Assembly (NCBI RefSeq): GCF_003386205.1
Contig: NZ_QRDY01000001.1
Span: 496,001 to 560,000 of the forward strand
Origin: Cohnella lupini
Lineage (GTDB): Bacteria; Bacillota; Bacilli; Paenibacillales; Paenibacillaceae
Direction of reading: 5' to 3'
DNA: 64,000 nt
Shown here: positions 54,420-63,105 of the stretch, piece by piece
Layout: each line of letters begins with the position of its first letter
Position numbering within the stretch: the first letter of the stretch is position 1
Notes under the pieces: generated by a model
Told to the model about the DNA's origin: nothing
What the model saw: the letters and a program-made list of their open reading frames with translations, nothing else
Database searches by the model: none
Program-made: the position numbers and the translations under genes

Positions 54420-55439
54420 GTGGCAGTGGTGGCGAAAGGAATTCAGTTATCCGGTAGGCAGAAGGCGGCTATTCTGCTCATAACCTTAGGACCGGAAGTA
54501 TCCGCTCAGGTGTTCAAACATCTGCGGGATGACGAAATAGAGCAGCTCACACTCGAGATCGCCAACGTTCGAAAGGTCGACGGCGGCGAGAAGGAAATGA
54601 TACTTAGCGAATTTCACCAAATATGCGTCGCGCAGGAGTATATCACCCAGGGCGGTATCACTTACGCGAAAGAAATTTTGGAGAAGGCGCTCGGTTCCCA
54701 ACGGGCGCTGGATATTCTCAACAGGCTGACCGCAACGTTACAGGTTCGACCCTTCGATTTCGCCCGCAAGGCGGAACCGTCGCAAATCCTTAACTTTATA
54801 CAGAACGAAAACTCGCAAACGATAGCATTGGTTCTCTCTTACTTGCAGCCGGAACAATCTTCCGCCGTACTATCGTCCCTTCCGCAGGAGAAGCAAGCAG
54901 AAGTTGCGCGTAGGATCGCGTTGATGGATAGTACTTCGCCTGAGGTTATCGCTCAGGTCGAGAGGGTTCTGGAGCAGAAGCTATCATCCACGGTGACCCA
55001 AGACTACACGAATGCCGGAGGCATCGAGGCAATCGTTCAAATCTTGAACGGCGTAGACCGCGGGACGGAACGCACGATATTGGATTCTTTGGAGATACAG
55101 GATCCGGAGCTTGCGGAGGAAATCAAAAAACGGATGTTCGTATTCGAGGATATCGTCAATCTGGACAATCGGTCCATTCAGCGTATTATCCGCGATATCG
55201 AAAATGCCGATCTCCAATTGGCGCTTAAAGTGGCCAGCGAAGAAGTTCGCGAATCGATTTTCCGAAACATGTCCAAGAGAATGGCCGAAACGTTCAAGGA
55301 AGAAATGGAATACATGGGGCCGGTGCGGTTGCGTGACGTCGAGGAGGCTCAGACTCGCATCGTAGCGACGATCCGCAGACTGGAAGAAGCCGGGGAGATC
55401 ATTATCGCTCGTGGCGGAGGAGACGATATTATTGTCTAA
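54420..55439 (+). CDS. fliG: Flagellar motor switch protein FliG
   Basis: The 339-residue torque-generating switch protein. The N-terminal part binds FliF (GRQKAAILLITLGPEVSAQVF), the middle domain contains EHPQTIALVLSYL-like ENSQTIALVLSYLQPEQSS, and the C-terminal domain has the charged torque helix (SEEVRESIFRNMSKRMAETF-type). The GTG at 54420 overlaps nothing; a GTG at 54429 is an alternative. It overlaps fliH by 8 nt. Confidence 0.96.
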   Translation: MAVVAKGIQLSGRQKAAILLITLGPEVSAQVFKHLRDDEIEQLTLEIANVRKVDGGEKEMILSEFHQICVAQEYITQGGITYAKEILEKALGSQRALDILNRLTATLQVRPFDFARKAEPSQILNFIQNENSQTIALVLSYLQPEQSSAVLSSLPQEKQAEVARRIALMDSTSPEVIAQVERVLEQKLSSTVTQDYTNAGGIEAIVQILNGVDRGTERTILDSLEIQDPELAEEIKKRMFVFEDIVNLDNRSIQRIIRDIENADLQLALKVASEEVRESIFRNMSKRMAETFKEEMEYMGPVRLRDVEEAQTRIVATIRRLEEAGEIIIARGGGDDIIV

Positions 55440-56274
55440 TCTCATCAAGTCCTCTCATGTCGTTTCGCTGGAAGATCTAAGGAGATTAGAATTCATTCGC
55501 AAAATAACGGCTGATCCGCAAAATATTTCGGATTCGGGTGTCGACGGCGAAGGAAATCAGACGATTGATGTCGAAACACAATCTTTGAAAGACCGCATTA
55601 TCGCGGACGCGGAGCAGACGGCGAAGCAGATCCTGCTTCAGGCTCAGGCGGAAGCATCCGATATTCGGGAAAGAGCGACGGCAGAAGCCGAGGTCTGGTG
55701 GCAATCCCGTCGAGAAGAGGATGATCGGCATCGCGAGGAAGCCAGCCGCGAAGGTTACGACGAGGGTTACCAAGTAGGTGCGGGTCAAGCGGAGGCGGAC
55801 GCTCAGCAACAATGGGAATCGCGTCTGCACGAAGCTCAAGCTATCGTCGAACGCGCCTATGCGACTAAAGAAGCCGTTATCGCCGAAGGCGAAGCTTTCT
55901 TAGTGGAGCTGAGTTGCTCGATCGCCGAGAAGATTCTGAATCGCAAAATATCCAAAGCTCCTGAAATGTCCATGAAGCTGTTCGAAAAAGCGCTATCGCG
56001 GAGAAAAGAACAGGGAGTCATCGTTCTATGCGTCTCCCCTTCGCAGTACGCGTACGTGGAAGCCGCGAAGGATGAACTGATCGTTGCGTTGGATGCGCAG
56101 GCAGAGCTTCAGATCGTTCCGGATTCATCTATTAAAGAAGGCGGTTGTATCGTCCGATCCTCCTTTGGGAGTATCGATGCTCGAATTGATACTCAATTGG
56201 AGGCCGTTAAGGAGCAACTGCTCAAAGTGGTCGCTCATGGGTCCAAGGAGAGTGACAACGATGTCGCGCCTTGA
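55432..56274 (+). CDS. fliH: Flagellar assembly protein FliH
   Basis: The negative regulator of the export ATPase FliI, 280 aa if started at the TTG at 55432. That start has GGAGGAG 9 nt upstream and gives MSNLIKSSHVV. The long central coiled coil (QAQAEASDIRERATAEAEVW) and C-terminal VCVSPSQYAYVEAAKDEL-like region are typical. It overlaps fliG and fliI (14 nt). Confidence 0.93.
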   Translation: MSNLIKSSHVVSLEDLRRLEFIRKITADPQNISDSGVDGEGNQTIDVETQSLKDRIIADAEQTAKQILLQAQAEASDIRERATAEAEVWWQSRREEDDRHREEASREGYDEGYQVGAGQAEADAQQQWESRLHEAQAIVERAYATKEAVIAEGEAFLVELSCSIAEKILNRKISKAPEMSMKLFEKALSRRKEQGVIVLCVSPSQYAYVEAAKDELIVALDAQAELQIVPDSSIKEGGCIVRSSFGSIDARIDTQLEAVKEQLLKVVAHGSKESDNDVAP

Positions 56275-57580
56275 TATTAGCCGTTATACGGAAGCTCTAA
56301 GTCTAATGGATCCCGTTCGAGTGAACGGGAAAGTGATCCAGATCATCGGCTTGACCGTTGAATCCGAAGGACCCGATGCCAGCATCGGCGATGTGTGCAC
56401 GATCCATCCGATGAAAAACGGTAAACCCGTGTTGGCGGAAGTCGTCGGCTTTCGTGACAATCGAGTGTTGCTCATGCCGCTGGGAGATCTTCATTCGGTA
56501 GGCCCAGGCTGCGACGTTGTCGCCACCGGTGGGCCACTGACGGTGCAAGTCGGGTCCGAGCTGCTTGGCAAGGTGCTAGACGGGTTAGGCAAGCCGTTAG
56601 ACGGCTCGACCTTGCCGATGAGAATGCCGCACTATTCGACGCATAATTCGCCTGGGAATCCCCTAAAACGTCCAAGAGTCAAAAACCCTCTTGGTGTCGG
56701 CGTTAGGGCAATCGATGGTTTACTTACGGTAGGTCAAGGGCAAAGGGTAGGAATATTCGCCGGTTCCGGCGTCGGGAAGAGTACGCTGCTCGGCATGGTA
56801 GCCCGGAATACGTCGGCGGATGTAAACGTGATTGCGCTCGTAGGAGAACGCGGGCGGGAGGTTCTCGAGTTCATCGAGAAAGATTTGGGACCGGAGGGAC
56901 TCGCACGATCCGTCGTCATCGTCGCGACGTCCGACCAGCCGGCTCTCATCCGCATTAAAGGGGCGCTCATCGCGACGACGATTGCCGAATATTTCCGCGA
57001 TCGCGGCCTGAACGTCATGCTGATGATGGATTCCGTCACGCGCTATGCGATGGCGATGCGCGAGGTTGGCCTTGCGATCGGCGAACCTCCGGCAACGCGA
57101 GGATATACGCCTTCCGTATTCGCTGCGCTTCCTAAGCTGCTTGAGCGCGCGGGGACAGGCCCAACGGGTTCGATTACCGCGTTCTACACCGTTCTCGTCG
57201 ACGGCGATGACATGAACGAACCGATCGCCGATGCTGTTCGAGGCATATTGGACGGACACATCGTGCTTCATCGCAATTTGGCCAATAAGGGGCATTTCCC
57301 GGCGATCGACGTGTTATCCAGCGTCAGCCGGGTGATGAAGGATATTATCAGCGACGAGCAGCAGAGCGCCGCGGAGCAACTGAAACGTTTGCTTGCCGTA
57401 TATCGCGACTCCGAGGATCTGATTAATATCGGAGCCTACCAGCGGGGATCCAATGCGGAGATCGATAAGGCGATCCAATTTTACGATCTCATTAAAACCT
57501 TTACACAGCAACGTACGAACGAGAAGGTTACGTTGGAAGAAGCGCAAGAGCGGCTGATCATCGATTTCTACAGGAGATGA
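56261..57580 (+). CDS. fliI: Flagellum-specific ATP synthase FliI
   Basis: Hexameric F1-like ATPase of flagellar type III export. It is 439 aa, with Walker A GSGVGKST near residue 168, ALVGERGREVLEFIEKDLG and LMMDSVTRYAMAMREVGLAIGEPP (in parts: LMMDSVTRYAMAM, REVGLAIGEPP). The ATG at 56261 follows AAGGAGAG; an in-frame extension up to 56084 overlaps fliH and is not FliI-like. Confidence 0.97.
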   Translation: MSRLDISRYTEALSLMDPVRVNGKVIQIIGLTVESEGPDASIGDVCTIHPMKNGKPVLAEVVGFRDNRVLLMPLGDLHSVGPGCDVVATGGPLTVQVGSELLGKVLDGLGKPLDGSTLPMRMPHYSTHNSPGNPLKRPRVKNPLGVGVRAIDGLLTVGQGQRVGIFAGSGVGKSTLLGMVARNTSADVNVIALVGERGREVLEFIEKDLGPEGLARSVVIVATSDQPALIRIKGALIATTIAEYFRDRGLNVMLMMDSVTRYAMAMREVGLAIGEPPATRGYTPSVFAALPKLLERAGTGPTGSITAFYTVLVDGDDMNEPIADAVRGILDGHIVLHRNLANKGHFPAIDVLSSVSRVMKDIISDEQQSAAEQLKRLLAVYRDSEDLINIGAYQRGSNAEIDKAIQFYDLIKTFTQQRTNEKVTLEEAQERLIIDFYRR

Positions 57581-57592
57581 GAATAAGCGAAT

Positions 57593-58039
57593 ATGAGATT
57601 CCGATATCCCTTGCAGAAGATCGTAGATCTTAAAGGCAGCGAAAAATCGATGGCGGAATGGGAATATGCGGCATCGCTCGGGATGTTGCGAACCGAGGAA
57701 GAACGCCTGGAGCAATTATTCGAAGAGCGGCGCGGTCAGGAGCGTTCCTTGCAGGAAACGTCTGAAAGACCTACGTCAATGATTGAACTGAGGATATTGC
57801 AGCGTTACATAGAAGTATTGGACGAACGAATTCAACGGCAACGCGAAGGAGTTCGCTCCGCAGAAGGTTTGGTTATTAAGCGTCAAGGTCATTTGAAGGA
57901 TAAAATGGTCGACGAAAAAGTATGGCTCAACACCAGAGATAGGGCGCTTGAGAGATTTCGGATCGATAGGTTGGCGAAAGAACAGAACGAGTTGGACGAA
58001 ATCGCGATCGTTCGCGCTGCTTCAGCCTCGCGGGGTTGA
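57593..58039 (+). CDS. fliJ: Flagellar export chaperone FliJ
   Basis: A 148-residue coiled-coil protein at the usual place after fliI. The N-terminus MRFRYPLQKIVDLKGSEKSM and the all-helical charged sequence fit FliJ. It acts as the stalk of the FliI ring. AGGAGATGAG lies before its ATG. Confidence 0.9.
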   Translation: MRFRYPLQKIVDLKGSEKSMAEWEYAASLGMLRTEEERLEQLFEERRGQERSLQETSERPTSMIELRILQRYIEVLDERIQRQREGVRSAEGLVIKRQGHLKDKMVDEKVWLNTRDRALERFRIDRLAKEQNELDEIAIVRAASASRG

Positions 58040-58082
58040 ATGAAAGCAAGCTAACGCATTGCAAGAGAAGGGAGGGAGAATC

Positions 58083-58994
58083 GTGGCGAACGCGGATGTG
58101 GAAAAAAGCAGTTACAGCGGATTCGAACGATTTCTCTTTTTTGTTACCCCGATCTTGTTTACCGCAGTATTGCTAGGCGTATTGCTGTTGATGTTCAACA
58201 CGGAGTGGCGGAACGCCGCGCTTGAGATGGGGAACAAGGTTCCGGTCATTAAGTCGATGCTGCCGGATCCGGATCTCCCTCAGGAGACATCGACGAATAC
58301 GGATGAAGAAATAACGGTAAACAACGCCAAAACGAAGGTGGAGGAGCTTAACGCTCTCCTCGTAGATCGGGAAACGGCATTGAAACAAGCGACCGAGCAA
58401 ACGGTCGAGCAGAAAAAACAAATCGATAGTCTGCAAGTCCAAGTAGATCAGCTTACGAAGGACAGCGCGGAGAAGACGATTACTAACGATGAGTACCACG
58501 CTCGAATTTCTTCCTTGGCCGACATGTACGGAAAGATGACCCCAAGTAAAGCGGCTCCGATATTGGAGAATTTAACCTTGGATGAATCGGCGCTCGTATT
58601 GGGAGAGATGGCGGATACGGAGCGGGGCAGAATTCTTGAACGGATGACTCCCAAGAAGGCTGCCGACGTCACCATGAAGCTGAAAGATTCAGATTCGGTA
58701 GACAATCGCGAGATCGCCGCTCTTCAATCGCGAATAAAGGAGCTTGAGCTCAAGGCGGGAGAGCAATCCACAACGTTGGACACCGCGGAGCTAAACAGAA
58801 CCTTCTCGACGATGAAACCTACTAACGCGGCAGTGCTGTTGCTGCAATTGGCGGGAACGAATCAAAGCAAGGTTTTGCGAATCTTAGGCGTTCTGGACGA
58901 TGCTCCGAGATCTGATATTCTGTCCGCGATGTCGGATCTGGATAAGAAAGCGACAGCTAATCTGATAAGTAAATTAATGCCGACTAATCCTTAA
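58083..58994 (+). CDS. MotE/YlxF-like flagellar protein (MgtE_N-type domain)
   Basis: A 303-residue membrane protein: one N-terminal membrane segment (FLFFVTPILFTAVLLGVLLL), an acidic coiled coil, then a helical repeat domain related to the MgtE intracellular domain. That domain has the characteristic MTPSKAAPILENL, MTPKKAADVTMKL and MKPTNAAVLLLQL motifs. It lies in the place of Bacillus ylxF, between fliJ and fliK. GTG 58083 with GGGAGGGAG upstream. Role in stator or export is not certain. Confidence 0.87.
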   Translation: MANADVEKSSYSGFERFLFFVTPILFTAVLLGVLLLMFNTEWRNAALEMGNKVPVIKSMLPDPDLPQETSTNTDEEITVNNAKTKVEELNALLVDRETALKQATEQTVEQKKQIDSLQVQVDQLTKDSAEKTITNDEYHARISSLADMYGKMTPSKAAPILENLTLDESALVLGEMADTERGRILERMTPKKAADVTMKLKDSDSVDNREIAALQSRIKELELKAGEQSTTLDTAELNRTFSTMKPTNAAVLLLQLAGTNQSKVLRILGVLDDAPRSDILSAMSDLDKKATANLISKLMPTNP

Positions 58995-59032
58995 AGCGAC
59001 TTCGGTTCGAATATGGAGAGGAGGTGAAAAAA

Positions 59033-60457
59033 ATGAATATGGCCATCTCATCGACCCCTATTGCTTCGGGGAAAAGTGCGACATCCGCTACAACGGGATC
59101 TGCTGCCGGTTCGGCAACGGGAAGCGGCTTTGCAGGCGCTCTAGTTCAAGCGATCGACGGAAGCGGCAATGCCGCTGGAACAAGCGGTAACGGCTTAACT
59201 CTTCCCGTCGGGTTGGCAGGGTTGCTCGGACAACTAGGCTCGGACGCTGCCGGCGAACAGTCTCAAGATTTGCTGGAAATGTTATCTCAGCTTGTTAGTC
59301 AATTACAACAAATGGAACAAGGCGCTGATGAATTATCAGAGGAAGCCGCCGAGCAGTTAGCGGGATTACTTGCATCTCTGCAAGGGCTTATGCAGCAGTT
59401 GAGCCAGAATCAACCTGCTCAAGCGGAGGTTCTAACGGAAGTTCCGGAAATTGCCTTAACGACGGAACCGACTCAACAACTAACGCCTAAGCAAAATTTG
59501 GTCAAAGCTCTACGCGAAACTTTGCAACAGCTTGCTTCCATTGTTTCCGGCAATGATGACAATCAGCTTGTGGTTAATTTCGCGGGACAGTTGAAAGCCG
59601 TGCTGAATTCATTGGCGGCTCAGACAACTAACCCTAATCCTTCAAGTTCGATCGACTCGATTGATATCGCTAAAGCTCAACCGACAGGCGATGCAGTCGC
59701 TACAACCGGCAAAGGAAACGCGATCCCGGCAGAAGCGGCTAATCAAGCGGCGACAGTCGTGGTTGAACCGCGTCGTCCGGCACAGGCGTTACGGGACCCG
59801 ATTTGGAGGTTCAATTTAACAGGTAGCACAGATGCGGCGATTACGAATAGCCAGGTAGCAGTCGTTCCTTCCGTAGCAGCCGCTGAAGAAGCTGGTAACT
59901 CGGAAGCACAACCGGCGTGGACTTTCATGCAGAACGACCCGTTGGCGAATCCGGAAAGCTTGACTGGCAAAGCATCCGTTCCCGTTCAAGTACCGGTGCA
60001 ACAGTTTGCCGAGCAGATGGAGAAATTCCTCGTCAAGCAATTTTCATTGACGCAAGGCAACGGAATATCCGAAGCGAAGCTATCGTTAACTCCGGAGCAT
60101 CTTGGTCAAGTAGATATCCGTATCGTCATGCATAACGGCCAGCTTACGGCGCAATTCATTACGGATAACGCTATGGCTCGTGAACTGCTTGATAATCAAA
60201 TGGCACAACTTAAAACGGTATTAAGCAGCCAAGGATTGCAGGTTGAACGGCTTGAGGTTGTGCAACAATCCCCATCCTCAACGGGTACATCCTTCATGCA
60301 ACAAGAACATCGCCAATCGAACTCGGGCAACGGCAACGGTTCTAATGGCGGCAACGGAGATACTTACGAAGATCCCGCGGTTTTCGCGGCAGAGCTTGAA
60401 CGAAACTCCTCATTGAAGGAATTCGGATTCGGCAGTTCATTGAACGTCACGGCGTAG
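59033..60457 (+). CDS. fliK: Flagellar hook-length control protein FliK
   Basis: A 474-residue molecular ruler. The N-terminal and middle parts are low complexity (Ser/Thr/Gln/Ala), and the C-terminal domain (about residues 330-425) has the Flg_hook signature SLTPEHLGQVDIRIVMHNGQL...LDNQMAQLKTVLSSQGL. The ATG at 59033 has GGAGGTG 7 nt upstream. The window also encodes ylqG with a similar C-terminal domain. Confidence 0.92.
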   Translation: MNMAISSTPIASGKSATSATTGSAAGSATGSGFAGALVQAIDGSGNAAGTSGNGLTLPVGLAGLLGQLGSDAAGEQSQDLLEMLSQLVSQLQQMEQGADELSEEAAEQLAGLLASLQGLMQQLSQNQPAQAEVLTEVPEIALTTEPTQQLTPKQNLVKALRETLQQLASIVSGNDDNQLVVNFAGQLKAVLNSLAAQTTNPNPSSSIDSIDIAKAQPTGDAVATTGKGNAIPAEAANQAATVVVEPRRPAQALRDPIWRFNLTGSTDAAITNSQVAVVPSVAAAEEAGNSEAQPAWTFMQNDPLANPESLTGKASVPVQVPVQQFAEQMEKFLVKQFSLTQGNGISEAKLSLTPEHLGQVDIRIVMHNGQLTAQFITDNAMARELLDNQMAQLKTVLSSQGLQVERLEVVQQSPSSTGTSFMQQEHRQSNSGNGNGSNGGNGDTYEDPAVFAAELERNSSLKEFGFGSSLNVTA

Positions 60458-60480
60458 TACCGGTTAAGGAGGTGAATCCC

Positions 60481-60942
60481 GTGGCTGATATTAGCACACA
60501 GAATATCTGGCCCTATTATTCGGCTCAGAATGTTCAGGCAGCGGCTAGAAAACCAGTTAAAGAACTAGGCAAGGATCAGTTTTTACAAATCCTGGTCACG
60601 CAGCTGCGCAACCAAGATCCGATGCAGCCCTTGCAGGACAAAGAGTTCATTGCTCAAATGGCTCAATTCTCATCCCTGGAACAAATGATGAATATGTCCA
60701 AAGAAATCACCTCGCTGAGGCAATCGGCCGGAATGGTAGCCGGATTGATCGGCAAGGAAGTGACCTGGTCCGAGGAAACGGAAGGCGGAGTTTCGGTTTA
60801 TACAGGCACCGTGAATTCAGTACTATGGCGCGATGGTGTTCAATACGTCAAAGTCGAGGATGCGGAAGTGCCGATCGACGAAATCATCTCTATCGCTGAA
60901 CCGTCCGCGGAGAACGAAGAGGAGGCGGCCGCAGATGAGTGA
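60481..60942 (+). CDS. flgD: Flagellar hook-capping protein FlgD
   Basis: The cap that assembles hook subunits; 153 aa with LGKDQFLQILVTQLRNQDPM, QPLQDKEFIAQMAQFSSLEQ and a KEVTWSEETEGGV... FLN-like part. GTG at 60481 has AAGGAGGTG about 7-14 nt upstream; an earlier GTG at 60472 lies within the ribosome-binding site. The end overlaps the next gene by 8 nt. Confidence 0.93.
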   Translation: MADISTQNIWPYYSAQNVQAAARKPVKELGKDQFLQILVTQLRNQDPMQPLQDKEFIAQMAQFSSLEQMMNMSKEITSLRQSAGMVAGLIGKEVTWSEETEGGVSVYTGTVNSVLWRDGVQYVKVEDAEVPIDEIISIAEPSAENEEEAAADE

Positions 60943-61321
60943 CCGGATGCTCGTTGGACATCTGTCGACGGGACGTACGGGTCCGATTCAACCGAGCCGC
61001 AACATTGATCGAAGCAGTCAAGGGGTAACGGAATCCACACCTTTCAGCGAAGTGCTGAGCAGCAAGCAATTGAAGTTCAGCCACCACGCCGAACAACGGC
61101 TGCAGCAGCGAGGCATCGAATTGTTGCCCGATCAAATTAAGCGCATTACCAATGCGATAGAGCAGGCAGCTGCGAAAGGCGCCAAAGATTCGCTGGTGTT
61201 GTTCCGAGACATTGCCATGATCGTTAATGTTCCTAACCGTACCGTAGTGACCGCTATGGATGGCCAATCTATGAAAGAGCATATTTTCACGCAAATCGAT
61301 AGCGCGGTAGTCGTCAGTTAA
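60935..61321 (+). CDS. Flagellar operon protein of the TIGR02530 type
   Basis: A 128-residue protein that sits between flgD and flgE in many Bacillota. The conserved part is FSHHAEQRLQQRGIELLPDQ...AAKGAKDSLVLFRDIAMIVNV. The mechanism is not known; the helical N-part and beta C-part suggest a chaperone or regulator of hook assembly (inference). The ATG at 60935 overlaps flgD; the longer upstream frame is noncoding. Confidence 0.88.
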   Translation: MSDRMLVGHLSTGRTGPIQPSRNIDRSSQGVTESTPFSEVLSSKQLKFSHHAEQRLQQRGIELLPDQIKRITNAIEQAAAKGAKDSLVLFRDIAMIVNVPNRTVVTAMDGQSMKEHIFTQIDSAVVVS

Positions 61322-61416
61322 ATGAAATAACCGGGCTGGTCCTGCCAAGGAAGCTCGAAAGCCGCCGACCGATTGAAGCGGTTCAAATCCACCCACTAAA
61401 TGGAGGTAGGCAATTC

Positions 61417-62238
61417 ATGTTGCGTTCAATGTATTCTGGTGTTTCCGGTATGCGCGGGTTTCAAACGAAGCTAGACGTCATCGGCAATAACATCGCCAAC
61501 GTCAATACCGTAGGATTCAAAGCCGGACGAGTTATGTTCAAAGATATCTTGAGCCAATCGATGTCTGGAGTTACCGCTCCAGTCGAAGGTACTACCGGCG
61601 GCGTAAACGCGAAACAAATCGGGTTAGGAGTCACGGTTGCCGCCATCGATACGATCCACACGCCCGGTAGTGCCATGACGACTTCCAAATCGACGGATCT
61701 TCGCATCGACGGCGACGGATTCTTCATGGTCAAGACTTCCGCCGACCAAGAAGTTCCTTATCTTTCGAGAGCGGGCAACTTCGATCTTGACGCCGCGGGA
61801 CAATTGGTCAACGCCGACGGCATGATGGTTGTAAGCGCCGACGGGGAGCCGATCGTGCTTCCTCCCGAGATCACGGCGTTCAACATTTCCCAGGATGGCA
61901 GAATCATTCAGATCGATGCGGACGGTTTGGCTACGGACAGCGGTTTCCAAATCGGGTTAGCGAAAGTGTATAACCCTAACGGATTGGAAAAAGTCGGAGG
62001 TAATATGTATCGGTTGACTCCGAACGCCAACCTAGAGAGCGAACTGATCACCGGAGCTCCCGGAGATCCGGAGCTTGGTCTAGGAGCGATTATCTCCGGA
62101 CAGCTTGAAATGTCCAACGTCGACTTGACGAACGAATTCACTGAAATGATCGTCGCTCAACGCGGTTTCCAAGCGAATTCCAAAATCATTACAACTTCAG
62201 ACGAAATTCTGCAAGAAGTCGTTAACTTGAAACGGTAA
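61417..62238 (+). CDS. flgE: Flagellar hook protein FlgE (FlgG-like)
   Basis: The hook structural protein, 273 aa: N-terminal rod/hook motif MLRSMYSGVSGMRGFQTKLD, VIGNNIANVNTVGFKAGR, and the C-terminal MIVAQRGFQANSKIITTSDE helix. Short for a hook protein, but like Bacillus FlgE (264 aa). ATG follows TGGAGGT. The preceding 95 nt are without a gene. Confidence 0.93.
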   Translation: MLRSMYSGVSGMRGFQTKLDVIGNNIANVNTVGFKAGRVMFKDILSQSMSGVTAPVEGTTGGVNAKQIGLGVTVAAIDTIHTPGSAMTTSKSTDLRIDGDGFFMVKTSADQEVPYLSRAGNFDLDAAGQLVNADGMMVVSADGEPIVLPPEITAFNISQDGRIIQIDADGLATDSGFQIGLAKVYNPNGLEKVGGNMYRLTPNANLESELITGAPGDPELGLGAIISGQLEMSNVDLTNEFTEMIVAQRGFQANSKIITTSDEILQEVVNLKR

Positions 62239-62246
62239 TTGATCTC

Positions 62247-62286
62247 CTGCCTCGGGAGGGCGGCTTAGCTCTCCCCTCGGCAGTTT
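62247..62286 (+). terminator. GC-rich hairpin after flgE
   Basis: Outer arms CTGCC/GGCAG and an inner GGGAG/CTCCC with only TTT after. It is likely an attenuation or RNA-stabilising hairpin inside the operon. Confidence 0.5.
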
Positions 62287-62302
62287 AAGGGGAGGCCCTG
62301 AA

Positions 62303-62536
62303 ATGATTCATGTTACGCGCCTTAATGGCAGCAAGTTCCACGTTAACGCTTTATTGATCGAAACGGTGGAAGACACGCCGGATACGATTATCACGCTTAC
62401 CACGGGCAAAAAATTCATTGTTATCGAAAATTCTTCGGATGTAATCCGGGCTACCCGGCATTACTTGCGCAGTATCGGCGTGCTGGCGGCCGTAACAGGC
62501 CCAACGGACACGCAATCGGAGGGAGCTACGTCATGA
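62303..62536 (+). CDS. swrD: FlbD-family protein SwrD
   Basis: A 77-residue protein; SwrD increases flagellar motor torque in Bacillus subtilis. Family sequence: MIHVTRLNGSKFHVNALLIE...TTGKKFIVIENSSDVI. GGGGAGG lies upstream. It overlaps fliL by 4 nt. Confidence 0.94.
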   Translation: MIHVTRLNGSKFHVNALLIETVEDTPDTIITLTTGKKFIVIENSSDVIRATRHYLRSIGVLAAVTGPTDTQSEGATS

Positions 62537-63012
62537 GAAAATTGTTGCCATGGCTCGTTTCGCTATTATTGGCGATTACGTTGATTGTCATTGCCACCTT
62601 CTATTTCTGGACTAATCTGTTCGGGGACAAAGCAGCGGATCCCGAGCAAGCCATAAAAGAAGTAGCCGGCAATGAGCAAGTGGAGCCAATATCTGCGGAT
62701 GAAATGGTAAAGGTCACATCCGAATTAATTGATATCAGAACTAATCTTTCCGACACGGATTATGTCGTCCAAATTAGCTTCTCGTTCCAATTCGATAACG
62801 AGAAAGCGAAAGAGGAGTTCGACAAAATCAAGGAAAGCCAAATTAAACCGATCGTTAACCGTGCATTATGGGTGATGAGCCCTGATGATATGAATGGAAC
62901 CAAAGGAAAAGACCAGTTAACAGCGGGACTTATCAACTCCGTGAACTCGGTATTGTCCGATGGCAAATTGCTGAGGGTAGGAATTAAAGGATTTATTATG
63001 ACTCCTATTTGA
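62533..63012 (+). CDS. fliL: Flagellar basal body-associated protein FliL
   Basis: A 159-residue inner membrane protein near the stator with one N-terminal membrane segment (LVSLLLAITLIVIATFYFW) and a C-terminal extracellular domain (SDTDYVVQISFSFQFD...VLSDGKLLRVGIKGFIMTPI). The usual order swrD-fliL-fliM is kept. Confidence 0.94.
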   Translation: MRKLLPWLVSLLLAITLIVIATFYFWTNLFGDKAADPEQAIKEVAGNEQVEPISADEMVKVTSELIDIRTNLSDTDYVVQISFSFQFDNEKAKEEFDKIKESQIKPIVNRALWVMSPDDMNGTKGKDQLTAGLINSVNSVLSDGKLLRVGIKGFIMTPI

Positions 63013-63105
63013 TAAAAACCCGCATCATCGATTGATTATTGGCAGAACACTTGACCGCTGGGGAAACATATCGTTTCGCTCCGGTTTAAGAAAGGGGTGA
63101 GGGAT